A DNA stretch of 64,000 bases, taken from positions 1-64,000 of the forward strand of contig NZ_FNFC01000008.1 of the NCBI RefSeq assembly GCF_900100385.1, read 5' to 3'. Source of the stretch: Halovenus aranensis (GTDB lineage: Archaea > Halobacteriota > Halobacteria > Halobacteriales > Haloarculaceae). Made by a program: the position numbers and the translations under genes. The notes below the pieces were generated by a model, which was not told the DNA's origin, ran no database searches, and saw nothing but the letters and a program-made list of their open reading frames with translations. Of this stretch, positions 41,539 through 50,275 are shown one piece after another. Position 1 is the stretch's first letter. Every line of letters begins with the position of its first letter.

Positions 41539-42894
41539 ATGGCAGACGCCTCCGGCGGGGCACCGAACGTCCCTCGCGAGCGCTACGACTGGGAGATACG
41601 TCCTGAGACCGACCAGTCGTTCGAGAACGCACTCGCGAAGGCGCGCTCGGGGGACCGACTCACCGTCGACGACGGCATTGAACTCCTGACGACCGGTACC
41701 GGCGACCCGGGCATCGACCGACAGCGAAAGGAGTTAGTACTGGAGGCTGCTGACCGCCGCCGCGCCGAGATCGTCGGCGACGAGGTGACCTTCGTCGCGA
41801 ATCTCAACAACAACGTGACGACCGCGTGTAACACGGGGTGTCTGTTCTGTAACTTCAAAGACCGTTCTGACAAGTTCCTCGCCCAAAACGACGACGACCA
41901 CACCGGATTCACGAAGACGCCAGCCGAATCCCGGGCTATCGTCACCGAGGCAATCGAGACCGGCATCTACGAGGTGACATCCGTCAGTGGGCTCCATCCT
42001 GCGTTTGCTCTCGACGAGGAACACCGGGAGCGACTGGAGGCAAGCGAGCAGGGTGACCTGAACTACAAATCACCCACACGATACGAGAAAAATCCTGGGA
42101 CCTACTGTGCCCAGATGCGGGCGATGAGCGTCGACGATGTCCACCTCCACTCGATGACGCCCGAAGAGGCCTACCACGCCCGGCGAGGGACCGACTGGAG
42201 CTACGAAACGGTGTACGGTCGGCTGGCTGAGGCCGGCCTCGACAGCGTGCCCGGGACAGCGGCTGAGATTCTAGTCGACGAAGTTCGTGACGTCATCTGT
42301 CCCGGCAAAATTCGAAGCGACGAGTGGGTCGAGGCAATGGAGGCAGCGGCCGCTGTGGGCCTCCCGACGACCGCGACAATCATGTACGGCCACGTCGAAA
42401 ACGAGGCCCATCGGATTCACCACCTCGATACCATCAGAGAGTTACAGGGACGGACTGGTGCAATCACCGAGTTCGTCCCGCTCTCGTTCGTCCACCACGA
42501 GACGCCGTTGCACAATCGTGGCATGGTCGGCGGCGGTGCGAGCCGTGACGAAGACGAGCTGATGATTGCCGTCTCACGGCTCTATCTCGACAACATCGAG
42601 CATATCCAGTCGTCGTGGGTCAAATACGGCGACGAGCAGGGGCTGAAGATGCTCTCGTGTGGGGCCGACGATTTCATGGGGACGATTCTCTCCGAGGAAA
42701 TCACCAAACGCGCCGGCGGCACGTTTGGCGAGGCCCGCTCGTTTGCGACGTACGTCGAGATGATTTCTGCCATCGGGCGGACGCCGGTCGAGCGCTCGAC
42801 GGACTACGAGCAGCGCCGACGCATCGACCCCGATGACCCGCCCTTTGGTCCGCATTTGGGGCCCTGTGCCGACGGCTCGCCGCTGGTCGAGTAG
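41539..42894 (+). CDS. cofH: F0 synthase subunit CofH
   Basis: This 451-residue radical SAM protein has NVTTACNTGCLFCNFKDRSD (CxxxCxxC), EVTSVSGLHPAF, CAQMRAMSVDDVHLHSMTPE, TAAEILVDEVRDVICPGKIR and YGHVENEAHRIHHLD. With CofG it joins tyrosine and the riboflavin precursor 5-amino-6-ribitylaminouracil into F0, the deazaflavin of F420. It starts at ATG 41539; the longer family size is partly due to the charged N- and C-termini. cofG lies 0.9 kb on, on the other strand. Confidence 0.94.
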   Translation: MADASGGAPNVPRERYDWEIRPETDQSFENALAKARSGDRLTVDDGIELLTTGTGDPGIDRQRKELVLEAADRRRAEIVGDEVTFVANLNNNVTTACNTGCLFCNFKDRSDKFLAQNDDDHTGFTKTPAESRAIVTEAIETGIYEVTSVSGLHPAFALDEEHRERLEASEQGDLNYKSPTRYEKNPGTYCAQMRAMSVDDVHLHSMTPEEAYHARRGTDWSYETVYGRLAEAGLDSVPGTAAEILVDEVRDVICPGKIRSDEWVEAMEAAAAVGLPTTATIMYGHVENEAHRIHHLDTIRELQGRTGAITEFVPLSFVHHETPLHNRGMVGGGASRDEDELMIAVSRLYLDNIEHIQSSWVKYGDEQGLKMLSCGADDFMGTILSEEITKRAGGTFGEARSFATYVEMISAIGRTPVERSTDYEQRRRIDPDDPPFGPHLGPCADGSPLVE

Positions 42895-42939
42895 CGGCCG
42901 TCAGTTCTATACGCCCGACTGCGGTAGGCAAAAGCGCTG

Positions 42940-43818
42940 ATGATTTCGAGCGAGGAGACCGAGGAGGCGTTTACCGCACTCGCCGACTCGACCAGGCTGG
43001 CAATTCTCCGGACGCTCTGGGAGCAGGAAGACGGCGTGGCGACATTTACCGAGCTGCGGGAGGCACAGGACATGCGTGACTCCGGCCAGTTCAACTATCA
43101 CCTCGACCAGCTTACCGGCCGGTTCGTGGCAAAGACCGAGGCGGGCTATAAGCTCACGATTGCCGGTCAGCTCGTCTACGGGTCCGTGCTCTCGGGTGCC
43201 TACCGCAAAGAAGAGCCACTCGGTCCAGTCGAGCTATCGAACCCCTGTCCTGCCTGTGGCGGCGCTCGGACGCTGACCTACGCCGACGAGACGGTCGTCG
43301 TCGAGTGTGACTCCTGTGATATCGCGCCCAGCACGGGTGTTCCGCCGGGCGTTTTTGCCGGCTACGAGGCCGCCGAGATTCCCGCGGTCGCGAACAGCTA
43401 TTTCCGCACTATCGTCCAACAGGTCAACAACGGCTTTTGCTGGTACTGTGAAGGACAAACGGCCCCGACTGTCGTCGCAATGTGCGACCTCGTCGACGAG
43501 GAGTTCGAATATCCCGGCGACGGCACCGAGCTTCCTGTCGCACAGTATCGCTGTCGACGGTGTGACCATACGCATACGATAAACCTCGGCAACTGCCTGC
43601 TCGACCATCCCACTGTCGTCTCCTTTTATTACGACCACGGCATCAACGTCCACGAAACGTCGCTGTGGGAGTTTGCCACCTGGAACACCGACCGGACGCT
43701 GCTCCTCGATACAGACCCACTTCGTGCCCGGGTGAGTTACCACGCTGACGGCGAACGACTTGATGTCATCGTCGACGAGGGGTTGAGCGTCGTCGAGACA
43801 CACCGGACAGACGGGTGA
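42940..43818 (+). CDS. ArsR-like HTH regulator with zinc-ribbon C-terminus (paralogue of 14716-15600)
   Basis: This 292-residue protein has a winged helix (about 5-95; FTALADSTRLAILRTLWEQE; SGQFNYHLDQLTGRFV) followed by zinc sites CPACGGARTL, CDSCDIAPS, CWYCEGQT and CRRCDHTHTI. Architecture and spacing match the protein at 14716-15600. It stands between cofH and cofG, so a link to F420 or redox control is possible but only suggested by position. It starts 45 bases after cofH. Confidence 0.78.
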   Translation: MISSEETEEAFTALADSTRLAILRTLWEQEDGVATFTELREAQDMRDSGQFNYHLDQLTGRFVAKTEAGYKLTIAGQLVYGSVLSGAYRKEEPLGPVELSNPCPACGGARTLTYADETVVVECDSCDIAPSTGVPPGVFAGYEAAEIPAVANSYFRTIVQQVNNGFCWYCEGQTAPTVVAMCDLVDEEFEYPGDGTELPVAQYRCRRCDHTHTINLGNCLLDHPTVVSFYYDHGINVHETSLWEFATWNTDRTLLLDTDPLRARVSYHADGERLDVIVDEGLSVVETHRTDG

Positions 43819-43834
43819 GTACCCGCTGTGTGGC

Positions 43835-45025
43835 CTACGGTCGGGGCGTGTGAATCGGCTCACCGGAGAGAACCGTGCGATAGCGACGACCCGCCGGTGT
43901 CTCCGCTGTGAGTGCCTCCGTAATGCGAGTCGACAGCCAGTCTTCGCCGCCGGGACGACTTGCCGGCTCGGCGTCGAGTGACTCGGTTCTCAGGTCGGCA
44001 GGGAGATATCGCTCGTACACTGGGAGCCGCTCCCGAAGCGGGACGCCGGCCGTGTCGGCGATAGCTTCGAGTTCGTCGAGGGCCGGCCACGCGTAGTCGG
44101 GGTTGATGTGGTCGTCCGTGACCGGGGAGACACCGCCGAGGTCGTCGATACCACAGTCGACGACCGCTTCTGCCGGTGCGAGGTTCGGCGGGACCTGCAG
44201 CGACACCGACGGAGGGAGGGCGCGCCGTGCCATCGCGACAGTCCGTCGGAGTGTCTCGGTTGTCGGAGAGCCAGCCTGCCAGCGGTCGTTCTCGGCGACC
44301 GGCTGGACGATGACCTCCTGGATGTGGTCGTACTCTCGATGAAGGGCGGCAATTGCGAGGAGGCTTATTGCCCTGTCACGCCAGGTCTCGCCGATACCGA
44401 CCAGTATTCCGGTCGTAAACGGGACTCCGAGCTCGCCGGCAGTCTGGAGTGTCGCAAGCCGCTGTGCCGGAGATTTGGTCCGCGGGCCGCTGTGGGCCTG
44501 AACGTCTGCGGTCGTCTCTAGCATGACGCCCATGCTCGCGTTCAGGTCTGCGACGGCCGCCATCTGCTCACGGCTCTGGTCGCCGGGATTCGCGTGTGGG
44601 AGGAGTCCCTCTGAGAGAGCGATTTCACACGCCTCGCGCAGATAGGTGTGTATCGAGTCGTGTCCCAGCGATTCGAGTTGGTCGTATACCTCAGTGTACC
44701 GGTCGTCGGGGTCGTCGCCGAACGTGAACAGTGCCTCCGTACACCCGGCCTCTGCCCCTCTGGCGACGACCTCGCGTACCTCTTCAGGGGAAAGGAGAGT
44801 CGCCTCGCCAGGCGGGTCGAAGTACGTGCAGTAGGTACACGTGTATCGACACGCCGTCGTCAGTGGGATGAAGACGTTCCGCGCAAAGGAGAGGTGGTCC
44901 GCTGGCTCGACGTCCGCAGGCTTGACGGCCAGCAGTCGCTCGATTGACTCGCCCTCGATGACGAGCTGTCCGCCGTTTGCGACCTGAAGGATGGCCCCTG
45001 TGGCGGTGCTGTCCCGGCTAGTCAC
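43835..45025 (-). CDS. cofG: F0 synthase subunit CofG
   Basis: This 396-residue radical SAM protein starts from GTG 45025. Signatures are NVFIPLTTACRYTCTYCTYF (CxxxCxxC), TEALFTFGDDPDDRY, THGWLPRF-like region replaced by ICTYLREACEIAL variant IHTYLREACEIALSEGLLPH, MGVMLETTADVQ, and PFTTGILVGIGET. It acts with CofH in F0 synthesis. The reading frame stays open upstream to 45421, but that extension has unlikely composition and covers the candidate small RNA. cofC is the next gene upstream on the same strand. Confidence 0.93.
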   Translation of the reverse strand: MTSRDSTATGAILQVANGGQLVIEGESIERLLAVKPADVEPADHLSFARNVFIPLTTACRYTCTYCTYFDPPGEATLLSPEEVREVVARGAEAGCTEALFTFGDDPDDRYTEVYDQLESLGHDSIHTYLREACEIALSEGLLPHANPGDQSREQMAAVADLNASMGVMLETTADVQAHSGPRTKSPAQRLATLQTAGELGVPFTTGILVGIGETWRDRAISLLAIAALHREYDHIQEVIVQPVAENDRWQAGSPTTETLRRTVAMARRALPPSVSLQVPPNLAPAEAVVDCGIDDLGGVSPVTDDHINPDYAWPALDELEAIADTAGVPLRERLPVYERYLPADLRTESLDAEPASRPGGEDWLSTRITEALTAETPAGRRYRTVLSGEPIHTPRP

Positions 45026-45081
45026 TACTACGAGTGAAGATACGAGCGGGCAAAAGCGTTCAGATATGTCTCCAGACAGGT

Positions 45082-45200
45082 AAAAACGAGGAAGCCAGCC
45101 ATGGGTCAGGGCCAGCTTCCGTGCCAAGAGCGGTGGAGCTGGCACAGTGGCGGGTGCGCGGCGCGAGTCACGTACCCAGTCGCACGGGTCGGCCCGTGCA
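45082..45200 (-). ncRNA. candidate small RNA or structured leader between cofC and cofG
   Basis: The minus strand shows a TATA-like ATTTTTATGC (45230-45221), then four hairpins. GCACGGG-CCGA-CCCGTGC spans 45199-45182. A second stem is built on GGGT/ACCC. The third is GTGCCA/TGGCAC (45145-45140 with 45126-45121). The fourth is an 11-bp stem, GGAAGC... with ...GCTTCC (45120-45090, two G-U pairs), followed by TTTTT (45086-45082). A promoter, stacked hairpins and terminator in 120 bases fit an independent small RNA. A cofC terminator plus cofG leader is the main alternative. Confidence 0.5.
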
Positions 45201-45266
45201 TGCCAGAGTACAACGTACCGGCATAAAAATCCTTGTCGACCTGTCTCTCTGTAGACACTGGCCGAC

Positions 45267-45899
45267 TCAGGTGCCGTCACTCTCGGTGCCAGTCCGCGCA
45301 ATTGTCGCCCGCCCTTCTCGTGTTTCGAGCCGGAATCCGGCATCGTCGAGCCACGTTGTGGCGGTGCGGTCGTTGTGTAACAACACTTCGACCAGGTCTG
45401 TCGGGTCGTCGATATCGACACCCAGTCGGTAGGAGTCTACGACCTGTAGGTTCGCTCCGACCGCCGTCGCGGCTTCCCGATGGTCACGGACTGACGTACC
45501 GTGATAATCTACCTCGAACTCTGCGTGCCTGACGACGAGGGCGTTCGTCCCACCGCCGAGTCCCGGCGCGATGACGACATCGCCGGCGGTCCCAAACAGC
45601 GCATCGAGTGTGTCGGCCGTCGCCAGCGCCAGGTCGGACATCACGACACCGACAGGGAGCGCTCGCTCGTCGAGTGCGTCGTTGACAGCCGTCGTGAGCG
45701 GTCGCTCGTCGACGGTTACCGAGGCCCGACAGTCGACTTGGGCCGTCGAGAGAACCGTCGGCTCGTGGCCCGTCTCCTCGATTGCGTCTAGCACGTCAGC
45801 GAGCATGGCGCGAGCGAACGTCTGTCGCTCGCCGTCGTCGAGAACGTCTGCAAGGCGTGATTTCGGCTGTCGTGCGTCGAACGGAACGAGAACGTGCAT
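45267..45899 (-). CDS. cofC: 2-phospho-L-lactate guanylyltransferase CofC
   Basis: This 210-residue nucleotidyltransferase has MHVLVPFDARQPKSRLADVL (nucleotide loop with KSRL), VMSDLALATADTLDAL (metal-binding Asp), VVIAPGLGGGTNALVVR and FEVDYHGTSVRDHREAA. It activates 2-phospholactate (or phosphoenolpyruvate) with GTP in the F420 tail pathway. Its start is 3 bases after the membrane protein gene's stop in a leftward series cetZ, membrane protein, cofC, cofG, suggesting one transcript. Confidence 0.93.
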   Translation of the reverse strand: MHVLVPFDARQPKSRLADVLDDGERQTFARAMLADVLDAIEETGHEPTVLSTAQVDCRASVTVDERPLTTAVNDALDERALPVGVVMSDLALATADTLDALFGTAGDVVIAPGLGGGTNALVVRHAEFEVDYHGTSVRDHREAATAVGANLQVVDSYRLGVDIDDPTDLVEVLLHNDRTATTWLDDAGFRLETREGRATIARTGTESDGT

Positions 45900-45902
45900 C
45901 CA

Positions 45903-46631
45903 CTACCGGAGCTTGCTTCTGTCCTCTTGGCGCTGCTGGTAGGCGTAGTAGCCACCGCCGGCTATCAGAAGCACCGCCAGGGCCGCGCCACCGAACAGGA
46001 GGTACTGCTGAAGCTGCTGTTCACCTTCTGCGTCGTCTTGTGCTTGCTGGGCCAGGTCGACAGCATTGTCGAAGTTCTCGGAGTTGTAGGCGCTAATCGC
46101 GTTGTCGAGTGAACTCTGGGAGTCGACGGCGTCACTCGCGTCATCGATGGCGTTCCTGGCTTCCCGGCTTGCTTCAGTGTACCGGTGTGCCCGCCACTCG
46201 TTGAGCGATGGGCCGCCTGCCTGCTCGACTTGGAGGACCTGATACTCTTCTTCCTCCATATTCTCGTAGCTGTACGTCGAGATTTCGGGAACAGTTCCCT
46301 CGACTTCGATTGTGACCGTGTTGATGCCGTCTTCGCTACTGACCTGGAGTTCGCTCGAATCGGAGCGGGCGACCTCCTCGCCGGAGACATCATTGGCGAT
46401 AATCTGCCAGCTTGCATCCTCGAGGTCGGTGTTACCGGCGACAGTCCACTCGTTGGGCTGGTCTTCGAACACGTCGGTCATCTCGACCTGGAAACTGACC
46501 GTTTCGCCAACCTGCGTCGCCTCGGGGTCGTCCGCCGAGAACGACACCGCCGCCGCTGTCCCGACCGCGCCGAGCGCGACGACGAGCAATACCACTGCTG
46601 CAACCGCCTTAGAAGAGCGGATCCAACTCAT
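45903..46631 (-). CDS. secreted, C-terminally anchored membrane protein next to cetZ
   Basis: This 242-residue protein from ATG 46631 (MSWIRSSKAVAAV); ATG 46640 also fits. It has an N-terminal signal peptide (VVLLVVALGAVGTAAAVSF), an extracellular beta-rich part (to about 145) and a helical part with heptad-like Ala/Asp (ARNAIDDASDAVDSQSSLD). A C-terminal transmembrane helix follows (YLLFGGAALAVLLIAGGGYY) with a basic tail. It overlaps the cetZ end by about 22 bases, so translation is coupled. A role at the cell surface linked to shape is inferred from this coupling. Confidence 0.78.
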   Translation of the reverse strand: MSWIRSSKAVAAVVLLVVALGAVGTAAAVSFSADDPEATQVGETVSFQVEMTDVFEDQPNEWTVAGNTDLEDASWQIIANDVSGEEVARSDSSELQVSSEDGINTVTIEVEGTVPEISTYSYENMEEEEYQVLQVEQAGGPSLNEWRAHRYTEASREARNAIDDASDAVDSQSSLDNAISAYNSENFDNAVDLAQQAQDDAEGEQQLQQYLLFGGAALAVLLIAGGGYYAYQQRQEDRSKLR

Positions 46632-47781
46632 CTTCGTCATCTTCGACGAGGGCCTCTAAATTTTCTTCGCTCTCTTGTTGAATCTCGTCGATGTTCTCCT
46701 GGGCCTCGATGGCCACCTGCTGGAGTTCTTTGATGCGGGGAACGTTGTGGACCCCTGACAGCAAGACGGCGGCAGCCACGCTCGGTTCGTCGAGCGGGTA
46801 GTCACCGCCACGGACCTCCATGCTCCCGGTCTGTTCTTCGAGCCACTTCCGCCCGCGCTCGATTCCCTTTCTGTTGAGGTGGTTCGGCGGGCCAGAAACG
46901 ACCAGCAGCGCGCTCTCGGAGCCTTCGATTTCACACGGCAGTGTGAGACGGCCGAGCGCGGCTTTGCGAACCAGCGAGGTGATTCGATTCGTCGTGTTTG
47001 CCGTCTCCATGTCGTCGTCGTCACCGCCTTTGAACCGTGAGAGGAGTCCCCCCGAGTCGTACTCTTCGACAGCTTCGGCGTCGTAGCCGACAGTCGAGAC
47101 GCCGCCGCCTTCGAGCGTGTTGATAATCTCGGAGGAGTCGACGACGCTCTCGGCGACGTTGTCGTCGGCCGATATCTCGCCCGCGCCAAAGAGCACGCCG
47201 AACCGACGGACGATTTCGTCGTTTATCTCTTCGTACCCGCCTTCTACTGACTCACCGGTCTTTCGCCAGGCGTCGTTGTCGAAGACCAGCAGATTGTCGA
47301 CTTCTCGGACGAACGTCTGGAACGACCGGGCCGCGTTGAGCGTGTAGATGCCGCCCTCGTCGCCGCCAGGGAGGATGCCCAGCCCGTACACCGGCTCAGT
47401 GTAGATGCGCTTGAGGTGTTTCGCCAGGACCGGCGACCCGCCCGACCCGGTACCACCACCCAGACCCGCGACGATGAGGAAGGCGTCGATTTCGTGGACC
47501 GGAATGGAGTCGATGGCACCCTGAATCTCGTCGATATCTTCCTCCGCAATCTCCGCGCCGAGTTCGTTGTCCGCGCCAACACCGTGACCTTTGACCCGCG
47601 CCTGCCCGATGAGCACCCTGTTTTCCTCGGGGATGTTTTCGAGGCCTAGAAGGTCCGCCTTCGCCGTGTTGACGGCGATTGCGGACTGGACGATGCCGCT
47701 TCCAGTGCGGGCATCGTACTCCAGGAACTTATCGACAATTTTCCCGCCCGCCTGTCCGAAACCGATCATCGCCAATTTCAT
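46609..47781 (-). CDS. cetZ: tubulin/FtsZ-superfamily GTPase CetZ
   Basis: This 390-residue protein begins MKLAMIGFGQAGGKIVDKF, typical of CetZ, and has the tubulin signature AGLGGGTGSGGSPVLAKHLK near residue 110, LGILPGGDEGGIYTL, AVNTAKADLLGL and the T7 region NRITSLVRKAALGRL. The acidic C-terminus (EDDEDELDPLF) is characteristic. CetZ proteins control haloarchaeal cell shape and motility rather than division. Start ATG 47781 is supported by the GFGQAGG alignment. It precedes the membrane protein and cofC on one strand. Confidence 0.95.
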   Translation of the reverse strand: MKLAMIGFGQAGGKIVDKFLEYDARTGSGIVQSAIAVNTAKADLLGLENIPEENRVLIGQARVKGHGVGADNELGAEIAEEDIDEIQGAIDSIPVHEIDAFLIVAGLGGGTGSGGSPVLAKHLKRIYTEPVYGLGILPGGDEGGIYTLNAARSFQTFVREVDNLLVFDNDAWRKTGESVEGGYEEINDEIVRRFGVLFGAGEISADDNVAESVVDSSEIINTLEGGGVSTVGYDAEAVEEYDSGGLLSRFKGGDDDDMETANTTNRITSLVRKAALGRLTLPCEIEGSESALLVVSGPPNHLNRKGIERGRKWLEEQTGSMEVRGGDYPLDEPSVAAAVLLSGVHNVPRIKELQQVAIEAQENIDEIQQESEENLEALVEDDEDELDPLF

Positions 47782-47930
47782 AGTTCTCTTTAAAAGATTC
47801 TGTACCAACGCGCCAATAAGTGTTTTGCCCATCTCTCCCCGGCTATCGTGTCACGGAGCTAAGAATCGGCAGACGTAGTCTTCTCTCGCGATTCGAGCCG
47901 AAAGCCGCGAAAACCGTGTGCGACACGTTT

Positions 47931-49238
47931 CTACTCGTCTGATTGGCCTGTCTGGTCGTCCGCTGTGGCGGTATCGCCCTGTTCGTCGCTCGCGCTCTGG
48001 TCTAATCCGTACAGCCGCCCTGCCGCCAGCCCGACCAACAGGAGAGTTCCGTACACACCGGGCTGAAGCAACACCGCCTGTGACCGGTCGAACAGATGGA
48101 TAGCCGCCCGAGTTCCGTAGGTCTGGAAATGGACCAACAACACCCCGAGGACGGGGACCCAGGGCAGACCGTCGTTGCGGTCGAGTTCCTCCGAGAGCAA
48201 CAGTACTGCGGGCAAGAGCAACACCACGAGGTCGTGGGTGTACGCACGCGGGGCAAACAGCGGTATCACGGCGACACCGAGCGCAAACGTGAGCGTCGAC
48301 CCGTGGGGGTTGTGGCGTCTTCGGAGTGTCAGACCGATAACGGCGAGAACGCCGGCCACGATGGCGACGGGTATCCACGCGTCGGGAAGGGAGAGGCCGA
48401 CCCGCTCTATGGTCTGGTCGAGCAGGAACAGCGGCCGATAGTAGGCCGTCTGCCACTCTGCCGGTGGAAGCTGGTCGGTTCCCCAGCCTTTTCCCCACGT
48501 CAAGACGTCAAGATACAGGTCGTGGGTGTCGAGGCCGAAGACGACCAGCGAGGAGACGAGCAGGCCGATGCCCGTCACGACGCCGCCAGCGAACCGCCGG
48601 CCGTTCCGTAACAGATGGGCGCCAGCGGTGGCATAGAACAGCTTGACACCGCCCGCGAGGGCCGTAAACAGGCCGCTCAGGTACGCGCTCGCGGCGTGCC
48701 CGCGCTGTCCGCGTTCGTGAGTATAAAAGGCAAAACACAGGAGGGCTGCGAGCAGGGTCGAGACCTGGCCCCACTTGAAGTCCCAGAGCGCCGGATGGAA
48801 GCCAAACAGTCCGAAAAAGAGCACGATTCGTTCCGGAACGGTCAGGCTGTAGCCGAGTTCCGCGACGACAGCCTCGATACCGACATACAGCAAAAACAGC
48901 GAGAAGACGCCGAACAACACTGGTCCGGTCTCGAAGCCAAGCTTGGCAAACGGGTAAAACAGTGGCAGGACATACGGCGGGTAGAGATAGCTTCCGTGGA
49001 AGCCGCCGTCCTCGTTCCGGGTGTAGATTGGAGCATCGCCGCTCACCCAGTTGTCGACTGCTCCGGCGTACGCCCCGAAGTCGTTGAACCCGTAGTCGGT
49101 GACGTGAACGAGCTCGTACCGCGCGAGAAGCGCATCGACGACCGGCCAGACGACGACGATAGCGACGGTCACGATACAGAGGGCGACAAACAGCGGCTGC
49201 TCTCGTCTGCGCTCCCAGAGCTCTCGTGACAGTGACAT
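47931..49238 (-). CDS. DUF2029/GT87-family membrane glycosyltransferase-like protein
   Basis: This 435-residue protein from ATG 49238 (MSLSRELWERRR) has about ten membrane segments, an extracellular acidic motif near the N-terminus (TDYGFNDFGAYAGAVDNW) and YLYPPYVLPLFYPF. It also has LWDFKWGQVSTLLAALLCF and LPPAEWQTAYYRPLFLLD, as in GT87 enzymes that use polyprenyl-phosphate sugars (mannosyl- or arabinosyltransferases of the cell surface). Donor and acceptor are unknown. It is a likely partner of surface glycosylation. The upstream gap contains nothing else. Confidence 0.8.
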   Translation of the reverse strand: MSLSRELWERRREQPLFVALCIVTVAIVVVWPVVDALLARYELVHVTDYGFNDFGAYAGAVDNWVSGDAPIYTRNEDGGFHGSYLYPPYVLPLFYPFAKLGFETGPVLFGVFSLFLLYVGIEAVVAELGYSLTVPERIVLFFGLFGFHPALWDFKWGQVSTLLAALLCFAFYTHERGQRGHAASAYLSGLFTALAGGVKLFYATAGAHLLRNGRRFAGGVVTGIGLLVSSLVVFGLDTHDLYLDVLTWGKGWGTDQLPPAEWQTAYYRPLFLLDQTIERVGLSLPDAWIPVAIVAGVLAVIGLTLRRRHNPHGSTLTFALGVAVIPLFAPRAYTHDLVVLLLPAVLLLSEELDRNDGLPWVPVLGVLLVHFQTYGTRAAIHLFDRSQAVLLQPGVYGTLLLVGLAAGRLYGLDQSASDEQGDTATADDQTGQSDE

Positions 49239-49284
49239 TACGCCGCAGAACGACCGACTGTGGTATATGTTTAGTGGTCGACAG

Positions 49285-50163
49285 TCAGCCGTCGACGCCG
49301 AGGTACTCCCCGACCGTGACCAGGTCAGATGTCGCGTATCCGAAGGCGTCGACGTCGTTGTCGGCGGTCGTGTTGTCGAACTGCAACGAGCGGTACTGGT
49401 CGCGACCCATCGGGAAGCCTGGGATTGCGCCGGCAATACTCAGACCCACTTCGGCAAGTCCCATCGGAACTGGAAGGACGGTGACTGACTCGCGGACCAG
49501 TTTGGCGAGTTCGGCAAGCGTCAACTGCTCTGGGCCGCCGATTTCGTAGGTCTCGTTCAGGTGCTGGTCGTCTTCGATGGTCTCAGCCAGGATTGACGCC
49601 ATGTCCTCGACGTAGATTGGCTGAAAGCGCGTGCTCCCGCCACCCGGCAGAGGAGCGACAACCGGCGGCGTGAGCTTCTTCGTGAAACTCAGGAACTGTC
49701 CCCCATCGCCAAACACGACCGAGGGTCGGAAGATAGTCCAGTCGAGCGCCGACTCGGTGACCACGTTCTCGGCGCGGCCTTTGGACCGGATGTAGTGTGT
49801 GTCTCCCGCTGGGTCTGCACCGAGCGCACTCAACTGGACGAAGTGGTCGATGCCGGCCTCGGTGCTTGCACGCACACAGTTCTCAGTACCACCGAGGTGG
49901 ACCCGCTCGTGCATCTCGTTGCCGCCCTTTGGCTCGAACAGCGGCGACAGGGCGACCAGATTGTACACCACGTCCCGTCCCTCGAACGCATCCACAATCG
50001 AGTCATACGCTGTCACGTCGCCTCGGACGGTGTCGACCCCGTCCGGCAGAACGCTCTCGTCGGGACTGCGTGCGAGGACTGTGACCTCCTGGCCACGCTC
50101 GAGGAGTCGTTCACAGAGGTACTGACCGATGAAGCCGGTGCCGCCGGCTACGAGTACATTCAT
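49285..50163 (-). CDS. NAD(P)-binding atypical SDR / NDUFA9-like protein
   Basis: This 292-residue protein begins MNVLVAGGTGFIGQYLCERL (GGTGFIG), has VRGDVTAYDSIVDAFEGRDVV, VQLSALGADPAGDTHYIRSKG (YxxxK-like) and WTIFRPSVVFGDG, and ends with a substrate domain (VYVEDMASILAETI-like region IYVEDMASI). It belongs to the extended/atypical short-chain dehydrogenases that include complex I NDUFA9 and NmrA-like proteins. Substrate unknown; it is divergent from the aldehyde dehydrogenase, with which it may share a regulatory region. Confidence 0.82.
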   Translation of the reverse strand: MNVLVAGGTGFIGQYLCERLLERGQEVTVLARSPDESVLPDGVDTVRGDVTAYDSIVDAFEGRDVVYNLVALSPLFEPKGGNEMHERVHLGGTENCVRASTEAGIDHFVQLSALGADPAGDTHYIRSKGRAENVVTESALDWTIFRPSVVFGDGGQFLSFTKKLTPPVVAPLPGGGSTRFQPIYVEDMASILAETIEDDQHLNETYEIGGPEQLTLAELAKLVRESVTVLPVPMGLAEVGLSIAGAIPGFPMGRDQYRSLQFDNTTADNDVDAFGYATSDLVTVGEYLGVDG

Positions 50164-50275
50164 ACGTGTTTCTCGGGCTGGAGCGGGCATAAATCCATAC
50201 GGTCGGTGCGGCGGGATGCTGCCTGCCGTCAGGTGCACAATTACTAAGCCGGACGGTACACGAGTGTACGAGACG

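Noticed and set aside
46609-47781. FtsZ division protein
   Set aside because: The N-terminal MKLAMIGFGQAGGKIVDKF and the acidic C-terminal end fit CetZ; FtsZ1/FtsZ2 have a different N-terminus.
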